DNA of 64,000 nucleotides from Symsagittifera roscoffensis (Eukaryota > Xenacoelomorpha > Acoela > Convolutidae). Of the stretch, positions 52,473 to 64,000 are shown one piece after another. Position numbers and translations under genes: made by a program. The stretch is taken from the NCBI RefSeq assembly GCF_963678635.1, contig NC_087071.1, positions 12,353,088 through 12,417,087 on the forward strand, in the 5' to 3' direction. Within the stretch, counting starts at the first letter, position 1; every line of letters begins with the position of its first letter. The notes below the pieces were generated by a model. The model worked only from the letters and a program-made list of their open reading frames with translations. It was not told the DNA's origin and did not search any database.

Positions 52473-53330
52473 AGAAAGGTTTAGCACTGGCTCATCCACA
52501 ACTTTGCCTGGAGAATGAGAATAATTTGAGGCATTGCAGGGATTTTCTCTGTTTCTGTGTCTTCTCAAATTTGACGAAGTATCAGCGGAAGTGCACTCAT
52601 CTCTATTGTGGGAGTTCTAATAGTTTCAATTGTTTCACTGATTGATTCACCAGGCAAACCATGTCGTTCGAGAAACTTATTCTGACAAAAATCAATAACA
52701 AACCATTTTCAATCATTGATCGGGAAATGATTTTCTGTCTTTGATCGTTAAGCAAGGAAACCGTTAAAAAGCTAAATGTGCCGTTCTGTCAGATGTTGTA
52801 GCACTGATTACGAAATACAATTGTTTTTCACTAGTCGTACGGTTATTTTCAGATTTCGCTTCCCTTTGGCTTCGGTTCATCCCGGCGCTGAAAGCTGCCG
52901 GTAAGAATATAATAGAAGAAACATTTCCGTCACTTGAATAAATATGTCTGTACTCAGATAGTTTGATAGAAAAGTTCCAATTCTCTATCATATCATCGGG
53001 CAATTTTGAGACAAAATTGATTCCGCGCAACCATAAAACCGCATTATGAGTTTTAAGAAAACGACATAGTAGGGAAGCAGCCCAAAAACAGCTCAAATTT
53101 TTTTTCATGGGTTGTTTTGAAGACAAAACCCTCGTTTTTTGAAAACCTCTTGATTTCCAACGCACTCGCGGAGTGTGAAATTGCTCTACTGCGCTAGTCA
53201 ACTACCAGTGTGTTATCTACTGCGCCATTGTGTCACTTAATGCGCCAGTCAACTACTCTACCAGTCGTCGACTTTGGAGTCTACTTTGACTGCTTCGCCG
53301 AGACAAGAATGCCTTCCTGCTTTCACTTAA
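52473..53330. repeat. Approximately 850-bp dispersed repeat, copy 2
   Basis: Matches 48996-49860 in the same orientation with small indels. A 145-codon minus-strand ORF within it has no recognisable domain and is broken in the other copy, so it is probably not a gene. Confidence 0.9.
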
Positions 53331-54106
53331 CTCAATTAAATTTTCTTTTAATCTTCGACATCATTTCGTGCCATCTCATCATTTTTCAAAAATCAGAAAA
53401 GTTTGGCAACTTTCAATTTCAATTCATCGCTAAACGTTTCCTAAAACAAGCAAAGTATTTACACACTTTTACTGTTTATCAAATCATTTAGATGAGTTTT
53501 GTTGGTTTCCTGTGAGAGTTCAATCTTTTCATCTCGTTACTCAAAATTTCTGTTGCGTTATTTTCATTTGCTTAATGATTGAGAAAAATTTTTCAATCGC
53601 TCATTCACAATAGATTTTTATTTCATCTTCATCGTTTTTCAGCCAACGATTTTAAGATTCAGAATAAAACAATGATTAAGTTCTGTAGTTGATTTTTTAA
53701 AATGTCTGTACATTTCAAGTTTTTTTTTGATATGGAAAGAGTTTTTTAATTTTAATGAAAAAAAAAGATCAATTTTGCTTGCAACTAAAATTTCAAAAAA
53801 GTTTTAAATACTGTTTTTTTCTTGCAGGGTTTTCTGCGAGATAACTCCAAAGATTAGCATTCCACGATCACTACAGTTGTGTGATGATTTGCCTTTTTAT
53901 ACAGATCGTCAAAATTTTTCTCGGAATAACAACAAAACTCATATCTATCGAAAGTCTCAGAACTTCAAACGGCACTGTTTGAGATTTCAAAAAACTTCAT
54001 CGTATATTAATCTATTTTGTTTGAAACAAATGTGCAATCAGAAACTTTTTAAACAGAAACCATGTTTTAAAAGCATAAAAATGCAAAACAAAAAGGATTT
54101 AATCAA
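53331..54106. other. Intergenic, nothing recognised
   Basis: T-rich sequence without coding signal. Confidence 0.5.
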
Positions 54107-54593
54107 AGCAAAGATCAGTGTAGAAAAGTTCATAATTTCTATAAGAAAAATGAAGTTTTGTTTTGCGTCCGATTTGTTTTTCAACTAGAAACAAAATAGC
54201 AATACATTCTAGGAATGGACTAGTTTTTTGGCACCTCTACGACTCAAGCTCAAACTTTCAGCTTGCATAATGTATTGCAACTAATTTTTCCAGCTCGTCC
54301 GAAACTTTCAACATGGCCTTTTCAGTGGGTTCTATGCGTCCAGTTGTGTTACGCGACAAGAAAAGATCAGGTTAGAAAATTTCATAAAACCTATAAGAAA
54401 AATGATTTTCTTTGGGTCCATTTGTTTTCAACTAGAAGCAAAATTACAAGATTGGATTACTTTTTTCAGATCTATGACTCAATTACGAACATTCAGCCTG
54501 CACAGTGTATTGCAACTAAATTATCCAGCTCGTCAAAAACTTTCAACATGACCTTTTTAGCGAATTCTATGCGACTAGTTTTGTATAATGAAT
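54107..54593. repeat. Two-copy tandem repeat, about 250-bp period
   Basis: TATAAGAAAAATGA, TGTTTTCAACTAGAA, GTATTGCAACTAA and ACTTTCAACATG occur in the same order in both halves, with moderate divergence. Confidence 0.85.
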
Positions 54594-56215
54594 ACTGATT
54601 TACAAGGCTGATTAAAATTATCTGGATAAAAGTAAATACGTTTTAACTTCAATGTTGTTTGACTCAAATTGGGGTAAAATTGGACAAAAAAAAGAAAACA
54701 AAAACACATAGCATTTCAACAGAATGATCGTGGTGCAATTCGTTCTCAATTTCAGAACCATAGTTTTGTCAACATAGTTTTGCCACAAAGTAACTTAAGT
54801 TTAACTGATATTTTAAAAGAAGCTTTCTACACAACCCGACAAAACTTGAGCAAGGTGATATCTCAAAAATTTTGTATAAAAAACATTCATCTAAGTTGTT
54901 TTTCGAGCTTGATGATAGGCTACTTTTAAAAGATCCGTTAAGTTGATAGTAAACTTTTAACCGAAAATCGCGATCAACCGAAATTGTCAAACTGATCATG
55001 ATTCGGGGAACATTTTAGTTTCTTATTCCGAAAACAAAATGCATCAGGATAGTTGCGTAAAATTCTACACTATTTTTGTTCCCTTTTGTTTTTGTCTCGC
55101 CTCAACGTGAGAAAAACGTCTATAAAATATCCATGTTGTTAGTTTCGTCTGGTTAGTTCAAATCAGCATTTTATAACGCGCCAACGATTATGGATGTATT
55201 GCGTCACAGATGCTGATCTGAAGCGCTGAAATGCTCTTCCATAATGCTGAAAAACAATTGGTTTTATTAATAAAACAATATTGTATATGTCCCATACGCT
55301 TTCGAACTAAAACAAATTGCTTTGGATTTTCAAAATATCCGGACGAAAGTTTTTTTTTCAGTTTGTTTATTAATCTCACAGGTTCTGAGAAGAACCATGC
55401 AAATTGCATGAACTTAAAAAACTTTTTAAAAAAAGTCAATTTAAGCAACTGAGGTGTGCTTTTTAACAACTTAATTGTTTTGTACTTGTTTTCTTAAACA
55501 ACAAATCATCCCAAAAAGAAACAAAAAAGTCAATTTTTTGAAAGTTGAAGGACTTATGTGTTTTGATAAAATAAAAGGTAAGTTAACGAACTGAAAACTT
55601 GATCTTGAGTTTTAACAAAATGTATTTTTTTATTACATTCTGCAGACATCTCTTATTTGTAAATCAAAAAAAAAGAAAACAAAAAAGCTTTGAAAAACAA
55701 TTGAAAAAAAAGTATCCTTAGCTCAATTACAAAAAAAAACAATTCTATCTGTGATTGTCATTTGCAAAAACTTGAGAGCTTGAAACTTGAGAAATGGGCA
55801 ATTTTAAATAATTAAGTTGTGTTACCTTTTGTTTGACAAACGGGTGCAGGAACGGCTTTTCCGACCCAGTTATTAATTAAAACTAAAGAAAAGGCACGCT
55901 AATATCCAAACTATTTGGTTACTCTATGCTAATATCCTTTTTAAATTTAGTTAGCGTGTGGGGCATGATTTGAATAAAACAAAAATCCCATTTTCGAAAA
56001 CTTCCTCAATTTTTCAAACTAAAGTTTTCTATGGATGTGAAAGTGCAGTCGGAAAATTCAGTATGTCGCCCTAATATGAGCACTCTTTTTGGCTCCTATG
56101 ATGAAAGAAAAAGAAATAACGTTTTCAGTATGTCACTTAGTGAAAATTAGAAAAAGATTAATTTAGCCAAAGAAACGTAAAATAGTTTTTATACGTATGT
56201 TTTAAAAATTGGTTC
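54594..56215. other. Intergenic, nothing recognised
   Basis: AT-rich DNA; short ORFs only. Confidence 0.5.
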
Positions 56216-57230
56216 AAAAAATACATAAGAATAAATAAAGGTCCAAAAAATAAAAATCCAAAAACACTTGAAACAATGAACATACTTTTAATTTTTTTTT
56301 ACAAGTGTACGCATTGAGCTCGTGTCGTCTCTCAAGGAACTCGCTTCCAAATATAGTAGTTCGGGTTATTTTTTTTATTACTGACGTAATGCAGTCAATT
56401 AGTGTTTTTAGCAATCATATCGTTTGAACTATATGACGGAATCAAATAGAGTTGGTATATATAACTATTGAAAAGGGTCCAAAGAAACTTGGAAAAACAA
56501 TAAGGCAGTAAAAAAGTATTCATAATTTTGTTGAATGTTCCAATTTTTTGAGCAAAAAAACACATTCTAATATAAAAAATACATAAATCTTTTAAATAGA
56601 TTAACTTTAAAAGTATACGCGTTGATTTTTTGGCGTCTCTCAAACATTGTAGCATGCGCTTGAGTTAGCTTTTTTGAAGAAGTTATATAGTGAATCAGTG
56701 TTGATATTAGCTAGTACTCATACCCTGATACATTCAGAAAAAACAATGAAGTTGAGACAGCTGGATTAGTAAAATATTATTTTGAAACATCTCCAAATTT
56801 CCCGCAAAGCAATCCCATTATTTCATCTATCTGATGTACGTAGTTGTAGTTAATAATTTTAGTATTGAAAATGGTCCAAAGAAATTTGGAAAACGAAAAA
56901 AAGCAGTAAAAATTTGAAAATATTTTATGTTGTTTGTTCTGAATTTTTCAGCAACAACACATTTCCAGAAAAAAAATTAAATTTCTTTTGAATTTTTATC
57001 ATTAGAAAGGTACGATTTGAGTTTTTGGCGTCTCTCATTGGATATGCTTTCAAACATGATAGTTTGTGCATGTGTTAAGTTTTTTCTTAGAGAAGTAATC
57101 AGTCAGTTATTGTTGGCATTAGCTAGTACACATACTATTGATATATTCGGAAAAGAACCAGGAAGTTGAGGAAGCTGAGCTAGTAAAGTACTATTTCGAA
57201 ACTTTTTCGAGTTTCATGCAGAGAAAAAAT
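56216..57230. repeat. Diverged tandem repeat, about 400-bp period
   Basis: GTCCAAAGAAAYTTGGAAAA, TTTTTGGCGTCTCTCA, TTAGCTAGTACTCATAC and GAAGTTGAG..GCTG recur in the same order from about 56470 and 56876. A partial third unit lies at about 56216-56400. Confidence 0.8.
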
Positions 57231-57489
57231 TGTTTGAAGCTTTATTTTATGTTTAGAGTGATATTTTTCCATGATTGATTTTTCTGAAGAAAAAATCCAA
57301 ATCTGGGAAGCTAGAATTATTACAGTTCTGAGCAACCAAAACTGAAAATCAAAATTTTGCGATATGCTCTTTTCATGCGAATTTTAACTGACTTCTATTA
57401 TCACTGGAGTTTAAAACTAATTTTCTTGACATCCAAATTTAGCACCGTCAAAAACATGAGAAAAAGTACAAAAATTCAATATATATTTG

Positions 57490-58033
57490 ACAAGACTGCT
57501 CGTATCAGGGCGAAGCCCTGAATGTTCCGACTGCCTTTTAAGGTTTATGGAGCAGCAGTAATAGCATAAAAAAATAAATGAAATAAAATAAAATGAAATT
57601 TTTTTTTAATTTGAAATTTTTTTTATAAAAATCATCTCCCCACACGCCATATAAAGTACAAAAAGATAGATTTCGTTGCTTGTAACAAATCAATTGTGGC
57701 AAATAAGCTTCGTTCAACCAATTTGGAACGATTTATAGGACGGATTAAATCTCCGCTTACGCGTTAATATTGCGAATTATATCGCGCGTTAATTGTCCCA
57801 AATTGGTCAAAATGGCCAAAATGGCAATCTTTAAACCCTCATAGCTTTACACAAAATGATCACAGGTGAAATATCTTTTCAAATTTAAGCTCAGGACAAC
57901 AATGGCTTTCGAATGATATAAAAAAATTCCGTCAAAAATGGCTAGTTAAAATGTCGAAATTTGTCTGAAGAAAAAAAAACCCACCCCGAGCACAAATATT
58001 CCGTTACTTTCGTATCGAAAGTCGGAACAAAAA
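57490..58033 (-). repeat. Hairpin-ended 545-bp repeat, copy 2 (inverted)
   Basis: The reverse complement of this segment follows 39343-39890 along its length: ACAAGACTGCTCGTATCAGGG at the left and GAAAGTCGGAACAAAAA at the right. The flanks differ, so the boundaries are well defined. Confidence 0.9.
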
Positions 58034-58703
58034 ACTCAAATTTTAGACTACAGAACAGAATTAAATAAGAGTTTTGTGTACAAAAACCACAGAACAAAAA
58101 TAGGTCAAAGCCATATTACTGTCTTTAACAATTAAAGATATCTTCTCTCTATTTCCTAAATGTGATGAATTATTGCAATATAATTAAAAGCATACTTTCT
58201 CTTTTTTTATTTTGATTTTTTATAAAAAACAACAATCTTTTCAGAGAAAATAATATTACATTTTTAAAAATCTTTTCTGTAGCATTTCAATAACCTTTTT
58301 GTCTACCAACTCTTTTTTATTCTTTCTAAAGCACGAAAAAAAAACAATCGAAAATGTTAGCTCTGTATGCAAATAAAGAGCAGCTTTATTCATGTGTTAT
58401 TTTTGATCCGTTTTTGAGGGCACTTCAACTTCTGAATTTTATATAAAGCAAAATATATTCAATAGTCAGTCAAAAACTGAGTATCGCAATATTTCGCCAG
58501 ATGAAATTTGTTCGCGGAGGTTTTTTTTCTCTTAATTTCGCCAGAAATTTAAGTCAGTGTTTTGATCAACGAAGGCTCTTTTTTCTCAGGAGTATTTTTT
58601 CAGCAAGCCAAGTTATGCTTGAGAAAAAACTTTGAGTATAGATCTTATAATTGAAATTAAGGGCGTATTTAATAAAGACAATTACTTCCTGAAAAAAAAA
58701 CAC
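58034..58703. other. Intergenic, nothing recognised
   Basis: AT-rich DNA; no gene or repeat was seen. Confidence 0.5.
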
Positions 58704-58859
58704 TTAATTAGTCATTGTTTGTTCTGCTTCTTCAATTGTTCGGTCAATCCACTCGCGAAAATGATGCACCCTTGTGAAATAATCGTACGATCCGCCGCAA
58801 CTCATTTCGCTCCTTGGTATAACACGTGAACAACTAAAGATTCCATAGAGACAAATCGC
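58704..58859 (-). CDS. Terminal exon of a second trypsin-like gene
   Basis: After a TTTTAG acceptor the minus strand reads YGIFSCSRVIP, SCGGSYDYFTRVHHFREWI and DRTIEEAEQTMTN, then TAA. YFTRV..FREWI is the C-terminal helix signature of chymotrypsin-fold proteases. The exon belongs to a different gene from the one at 42.1-48.8 kb, whose end differs. No upstream exon was recognised before E3, so it may be a remnant cut by the insertion of E3. Confidence 0.65.
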   Translation of the reverse strand, partial: AICLYGIFSCSRVIPRSEMSCGGSYDYFTRVHHFREWIDRTIEEAEQTMTN

Positions 58860-59433
58860 CTAAAAGTATCTCAACTCTAATCTTGATATGAAACAATTTC
58901 ATATAACTTGACAGCAAAGGCGGGAAATCAGTTTTTTTATATACTGGAGTTTATTCAAAATAAAAATATAATTTGACTTCTGATAGAATCAAGGACAGAA
59001 CAAGACTATGTGTCAATCATTCTGTCCAATAGGTCGCCAATATCAAACTAGGTCAAGTTTATATTTAGGCACAAACTTGACTAATCAATCAGTGAAGTAT
59101 GGGTTTTCACTGCCTTTTCAAACAGCTCAAGCATAGGGTTAATTATATCATGAATATTCTGAATCCCCAACTTTGATTGCAAATTTCCTAAAATTTTAAG
59201 ACACCACAATCCAAAACTTTTTTCTGGTGCTGCTTTTTGAGTGTTTTAATGTTAGAATTACATCTCTTGTCATAAATCATTTTTGTTTAAAAAAATTGGC
59301 ACTGGGTTAAGTTTTTGAAAAAAAACTTTAAAAAACTCACAAAAACTAAAATCCAGCTTTGACTTTGTGATAACGGATAGAACCTCTGGTGTTGTATAAT
59401 GAAAACAGTAGTCGTTTCTAAGAGTTAATTTAA
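58860..59433. other. Intergenic or intron, nothing recognised
   Basis: No further protease exon could be found by eye on the minus strand. Confidence 0.4.
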
Positions 59434-59649
59434 TGTTGGAACCGTATTGTTTTATCAGCCTAATATCTGTGGCTAACTGTACGCCGAGCTACAGTTGAGA
59501 GAGTGAATCTCTTCAATGACAATAAAGGTCACGCATTATTGACCTTGACATAAATAATAACATGATATAATTTATAGATAACAATATGAACAATTAAGCC
59601 AAGGCCATAATATGGTTACTGCAAATGCAGGAGCAGTTGCGGTACCACA
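59434..59649 (-). repeat. Candidate 3' LTR of E3, 216 bp
   Basis: The segment starts TGTTGGAACC and ends GGTACCACA on the plus strand, giving TG..CA with an imperfect terminal inverted repeat. In the element sense it is preceded by AAGCGGGGTA, a possible polypurine tract. It lies 141 bp after the last stop. The matching 5' LTR is outside the window. Confidence 0.5.
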
Positions 59650-59790
59650 TACCCCGCTTGACCAAGAAAATTTTATAATACATTATCATATTTTAATAAT
59701 AATGCATAGGAGTTTTAATACTCAGTTTAGGAAGTTTTTTTTTGGCTTTGTTTCTTAATTTGTCTCTTGTGCATTCGCGACTTGGTTTAA

Positions 59791-61340
59791 TCACTTTCCT
59801 TCTTTTTTCTCGTGCTCTTCCTCAAATTGTAGTGGAACCCGCCACTCAGCATTCCAAGACCGGTTAATATCAAGCGCCTCGCTGCCGAATTTTCTTCTAA
59901 AGAGATGTTTCTCCAGTAGACCAAACTTCGTTTCCACCGAATTCGTCGAATCGGGTTTAACAGTTGCTAGTTTGATCCTGTATGCCTCTAAAGCGGCCTG
60001 ATTCAAATCCAAGAGATCATTATGGTATGATATCGACTTTACAGAGTGTTTGATTGGATCACCGTATCTACTTGGTCCTTTTTTCGACCTCCTGCTTTTG
60101 CGTACAGACGTTCCTTCCTCTTCCGATTCGTCTGAAAACCCTGGGGGGTTATTAGAATCTTCATCCTCTCCCGCATTTACTTTAGAATGTAATATATCTG
60201 CCGCCGTACGCTGTACTCCTCTCTCAAGTACCTGATCAGCCAATCGATTCCAATCTGCTGCCGTTAAATCTTATTTGTTGAAAGTGTCCAGAATGGTTTC
60301 TGGAGATGTGTTGCGAGATATTTCTTCCATTTTACCGGTGGTAGTACTGTGAGGTGTAGAAGTCGATTTTGGGACAACCGCTGAGTTTGCAGAACACGCG
60401 TGAGGTTGTTGTCCTTTGTCTGCCGCGGCAGCGCACTTATTCTTACGATTGACCTGTTTCGAATCTTTTGTGCCTCCGCCCCCTTTTATTTTAGACGGTT
60501 TGGTGAAGGGTCCGGCCATGTTAGGTTTAGCCTTTTTCACCGCTAGATTTAGACCACCACCTTGCAAAATATCTTTTGATGTGACCACTGTGGGACTGTC
60601 CTGGAATTTTCTTTGTGCCTCTACTAGATCCAAAGTTCGCTGCTCTAGCAGTAAATCCTCGTCAGACCCACTATCCTCAGCTTCTTCTTGTTTCTCAGAT
60701 TGTCGTTGCGATTGTTTTTGCTGTTTATTCTTAGGTTCTTCTCCTGTTGGGGAACGACGATGGTTTACTTTGTCCTGTACGACAACCTTAGCTTTATCAA
60801 TGTCACTCTTTCTATAAATGGCCCCCGCTGCTGTCTTGACAGTAGAGGGCGTTTCTGCAACAACTTTTCCTTTCAACGGTTTTGTGAGACCTTTCCACTT
60901 CTCCTCCCCTCATCTTTCCTGATCAGTGTGGGTGACCATTGACGCTGACTGACGATATCTTGTGGTTTATCCTCGATAAAGCCACGCTCCCACGAATACA
61001 ACATTTCTTTACGTAATTCGGGGTTAAGCGTACTCGTCTCCTCCACAGTACGCCTTAGGTCATTTGCAGATGTGTCACGTCCGGTTTGGTTTCACCTGGC
61101 ATTAGCTTCCAAGAGTTTATTTAATGCCCGCGCTCTCGCACGATCATGTGCTGAGTCAACTTGCTGTTTGAATAGTGGGCTCACATCTCGGCTGTTTTGT
61201 CCTTTTCTGACAATTTTTAGGCTATCGCGAGACTGGTCAAGGCGCCTTTTGAGTTGTGAGGCAGTGAGCGCAGAACGTTCCAGGTGTTCTTTATCTAAAC
61301 GATCAGAATTTCGTAAAATTTGTCACTCAGTATTTTAAAT
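59791..61340 (-). pseudogene. E3 integrase C-terminal tail
   Basis: After the integrase core the reading continues with breaks: DRLDKEHLERSALTASQLKR, YSWERGFIEDKPQDIV, WSPTLIRK, then 60876-60271 (201 codons, charged, with EDSGSDEDLLLE) and 60243-59791 (150 codons, with RRSKKGPSRYGDPIKHSV). The last motif is typical of the C-termini of gypsy Pol proteins. No chromodomain was seen. Confidence 0.65.
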
Positions 61341-62240
61341 TCAGTTTTTGGCAAATCGACTAAAATGGGCTTTGAATGGCGAAATTTGTATTGTTTTTTG
61401 CTTACTCCATCGGAGATCACGAAGTATTGTACTAAGACATAGTTTTATTGACGTTACATTTTCATCTAGTAACAAAACTTCCAATCTTCTTTTGATGGTT
61501 TGTATAGTACATTCCACTAAAGCGCATCCGCGATGATCCCCGACCGGACAGAAATTTTGTTTAAAATTATTGTCAGAACAATATTTTTGCATAGTTTTAC
61601 CTTTAAAACCAGAGAATTGGTCGGTTCTTATTGATTCGGGTATTCCGTGAATGTCAATGTAGGAACGAAGAAATTTCGTCGACGTTTTTGTCATGTTGAT
61701 TTAGTGATTTTTACCGACGGAAACTTAGAATACCTATCTATTGCTACCAGCTAATATATATTTTTTTCTTTATCGTCTTCGAGTGGACCAGCATAATCTA
61801 ACTGAACTTCTTGGCCCGGCTGGGTTAGCATTGGAAGAAGTTTACTAGCTTTTTTCGGTATGATGTACTTAGCATTTTTACCGTAGCGGGTGCAGCTTCT
61901 GCATTCCTCCGCCAGATTGACTATATCTTTGTGCATGTGCGGCCACCACAGGTATTTCGAAACATCTAGCATCGCATCCTGACCTGGGTGACCGCGATGA
62001 ATTCTCTTCAGCACTGCTTGCCGCAATTGCCCCGGAACAGCCAGCCTGTTGTCCACTAATATTCAATCATCCACAACGGAGAGTTGGTGCCAGAGAGGAT
62101 TGGTAAACGGACCCATCAACTCGAAACTATGACGATCGTTTCTTTCAATTACTCGCCGAAGTCTATCCATCCAAGCATCCTCGGAGATCAACTCTGCTAA
62201 CAGGCTTCTGTCGAACAACTTGGTAAGGTTGTCGAGACTA
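61341..62240 (-). pseudogene. E3 integrase
   Basis: LLVDNRLAVPGQLRQAVL-type text, with one stop before VDNRLAV, leads into HRGHPGQDAMLDVSKYLWW and ECRSC, the HHCC module. VQLDYAGPL holds the first Asp, RTDQFSGF the second and ALVECTIQ the Glu. A stop after KNIY and a frameshift near 61700 separate the first Asp from the rest. The core is otherwise legible. Confidence 0.85.
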
Positions 62241-63316
62241 TTTTCTGTACTCGTCTCCGCTTGGCGAGGGTCGTCTTTCCTGGATTTGTGAGTTGTGAGT
62301 TATCTTTTCCTTTTTAATCACACTGACTTCTGGGCTCTCGGACGGACTTTCAGCCGTAAGATTCACTTCTATTATCGGAAGTTTTTCTCTTTGGACATTT
62401 GTCTCCCAGTCCTCTTCTCGTCTGTTTCTATCTTCCAATACTGATCCTGCTTCGAGTTCGAGTAAGCTTTTCGGGTTATTAGATTTTTCTGCCCCCATAA
62501 GGTACCAAAATGAGATAAAGTTTGTCTCTGCTGAGTTGGCAGATGTGATCTCTTTATGTCATTTGGGTTTGATTGACCTCTTTACTGTTCGCCGCTCGAC
62601 TTGGGGTAAATCTGAATGGGAAGTGTCCGAGTCCTGTCTGCAGTCTTGTCTGCTGCACGCTCCTCTTTTCACCATACGTTCTTCATTTTGTCTGGTCGTT
62701 ATCTTCTTCGACTTTCCTGACCCCGATTGGTTTTTTTTTCAATCCTTCTACTGATCGCCGATTGGTTTGAAATTTTATTGCAATCATTTTTGTTTGAATT
62801 TTTATCCGACTGTTTCATACGAGAGATCTTTTTTAATGTGTTTTTCTCATTCTGTTCTCTTTGAAAACGTGAGCTTTGACCGTTTTCGTTCCGGTCGAGC
62901 TTTGTCCAGTTTTGAACAAACCGGTCACTATAGCAACCGTGTGATGAGTTGTCTTTACAGTGGTTAATTTCGCTTTTTATTCCAGATAGTTCTAGAATGT
63001 TAACGTCAATATTTTGATCCGTATCAATAAACCGACTGCTCAAACATTCGAGCGCTTTGTGAAAATTTTCAATCGAAGTCACTACAAATCTCTCATCTAA
63101 TTCAGATTCAGGCCATGGATCTCCATTGGGCTCTCTCGAGAGATAATCAACGATACCCATATCCCTTCGAGGGATATGGATAACCTTAAATTGATACGGT
63201 AGTAATCGGTCCACCCACCTAGTTAGTCGAGATTGATACGTTTTATTTGATCTATGCTCCCCCAAAGCAGATGTTAAAGCTTTGTGATCTGTGGCTATCA
63301 CAAATTGTTTTCCCAA
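62241..63316 (-). pseudogene. E3 RNase H end and RNase H-integrase linker
   Basis: VIATDHKALTSAL, SRLTRWVDRLLPYQFKVIHI and MGIVDYLSREP form the C-terminal half of a gypsy RNase H. A charged linker follows, open to 62699, and again as 62498-62238. Confidence 0.85.
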
Positions 63317-64000
63317 TAATTAATGTTTGAAGCGATCTACGGCCCAAACTACTGCTAGCAGCTCGAGTTCATTTGTAGAATACTTTCTTCTTGGGAATTT
63401 AGATACCGAGATGCAAATGCAATTGGTACCCATTCGTTTTGATCAGACCATTGATCAAGAGTAGCCCCAGGGCCACTGTGACTGGCATCGCACTTTATTC
63501 GTGTTTCTCTAGATGGATCATAATAGTTTAACAAAGCGATATTGGCTACTGCTTTTTTATTTCCTCAAATGCTACAGAGTGTTAATTGTCCCAATCAAAT
63601 TTTTTCACTGGTAGCCGAACATTCTTCATTTTCTTTTTTCAATTTCTTCTTTCAACAATGGTCGGAGTGTATCAGTTAAATTAACCGCATTCGGAATGAA
63701 CTTAGATAAGTGATTAATGCTACCCATGAACGATTTAAGTTGTTTTAGTGACTAAGGTGTAGATTTGCAATGGCCTCCGTTTTCGTAATTTTCGGTATTA
63801 TACTTTCTGCCGATAAATTATGGCCTAGCCAATTCACTGAGGGCTGAAAAAATTCACATTTTGAAATTTTCAATGCGAGATTTTCATCATCCAACTTCTG
63901 CAACATATTTCAAACCAATTTCTCATGATCCTTAGCTTCTCCCTTGGAGACAATTAAGATATCATCCAGGAAGCAAAAGCTGTTTTTGGAATGATTCAAT
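63317..64000 (-). pseudogene. E3 reverse transcriptase end and RNase H start, broken
   Basis: SFCFLDDILIVSKG (FLDD at about 63961-63972), KISKCEFF, VNWLGH, then after stops NYYDPSRETRIKCDASHSG of RNase H. The catalytic Asp pair is kept in FLDD form. Several frameshifts occur between 63400 and 63800. The N-terminal RT lies beyond the window. Confidence 0.85.

Larger units (their letters stand above)
59434..64000 (-). mobile_element. E3: decayed gypsy-type LTR retroelement, 5' part outside window
   Basis: RT end (FLDD), RNase H, integrase with zinc module and a long C-terminal tail follow on the minus strand, then a short LTR. The protein motifs differ clearly from E1 and E2, so it belongs to another gypsy lineage. 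Several stops and frameshifts make it non-functional. Confidence 0.85.

Noticed and set aside
54107-54598. ORFs of 103-111 codons on the plus strand
   Set aside because: They fall in a two-copy AT-rich tandem repeat and have no coding character.

Overview
The window looks like nematode DNA, most likely Caenorhabditis or a close relative, though I cannot name the species. The reasons are a fast-evolving multi-exon trypsin-like gene with short consensus splice acceptors, a Tc1-type fold-back element with TA target sites, mariner-type transposase debris, 14-base C tracts, and Ty3/gypsy retroelements on AT-rich intergenic DNA. It is an accessory, transposon-dominated region with little host coding sequence.

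About 1-22050 is most of one very large Ty3/gypsy-type LTR retroelement on the minus strand (called E1). In transcription order it has a candidate LTR and primer-binding site (about 22.0-21.0 kb), a leader with a 69-bp and a 14-bp tandem repeat, a small basic ORF, gag, zinc-knuckle protein, linker ORF, protease, reverse transcriptase/RNase H and integrase. After pol comes a long extra module: a macro-domain ORF, a spacer, a small ORF, two coiled-coil ORFs, an SGNH-hydrolase ORF with all catalytic blocks, a possible second SGNH-like ORF, an ORF with a hydrophobic segment, and two large unrecognised proteins (X and Y). Y runs off the window edge. A recent 1.7-kb tandem duplication lies across the X/Y boundary. 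Nearly every ORF begins within about 25 nt of the preceding stop, or overlaps it.

About 22.05-36.4 kb is a second, older and heavily mutated relative (E2) on the plus strand, head-to-head with E1. It lacks LTR, gag and zinc knuckle but keeps colinear remnants of protease (internally duplicated), RT, RNase H, integrase, macro domain, spacer, small ORF, coiled coil, SGNH remnant, SGNH-like 2, hydrophobic ORF, X, Y and a terminal basic ORF. Two diverged copies sharing this order show that the post-pol module is an inherited part of the family. Several ORF junctions and a pair of stem-loops at the pol terminus are also shared.

36.4-59.4 kb is AT-rich host DNA with degenerate tandem repeats, a 734-bp fold-back MITE, a pair of inverted hairpin-ended 545-bp repeats, three copies of an approximately 850-bp repeat, and a 200-N gap. 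It carries pieces of two minus-strand trypsin-family genes. One spans 42.1-48.8 kb and appears catalytically dead (His to Leu, Ser to Asn); the other is a single terminal exon at 58.7 kb. 59.43-64.0 kb is a third, unrelated and decayed gypsy element (E3) on the minus strand, with a candidate 216-bp 3' LTR, a long C-terminal tail, integrase, RNase H and RT running off the right edge.

Coordinates of decayed regions are approximate. Homology between E1 and E2 was judged by eye from translations; family names rest on motif recognition, not on a database search.
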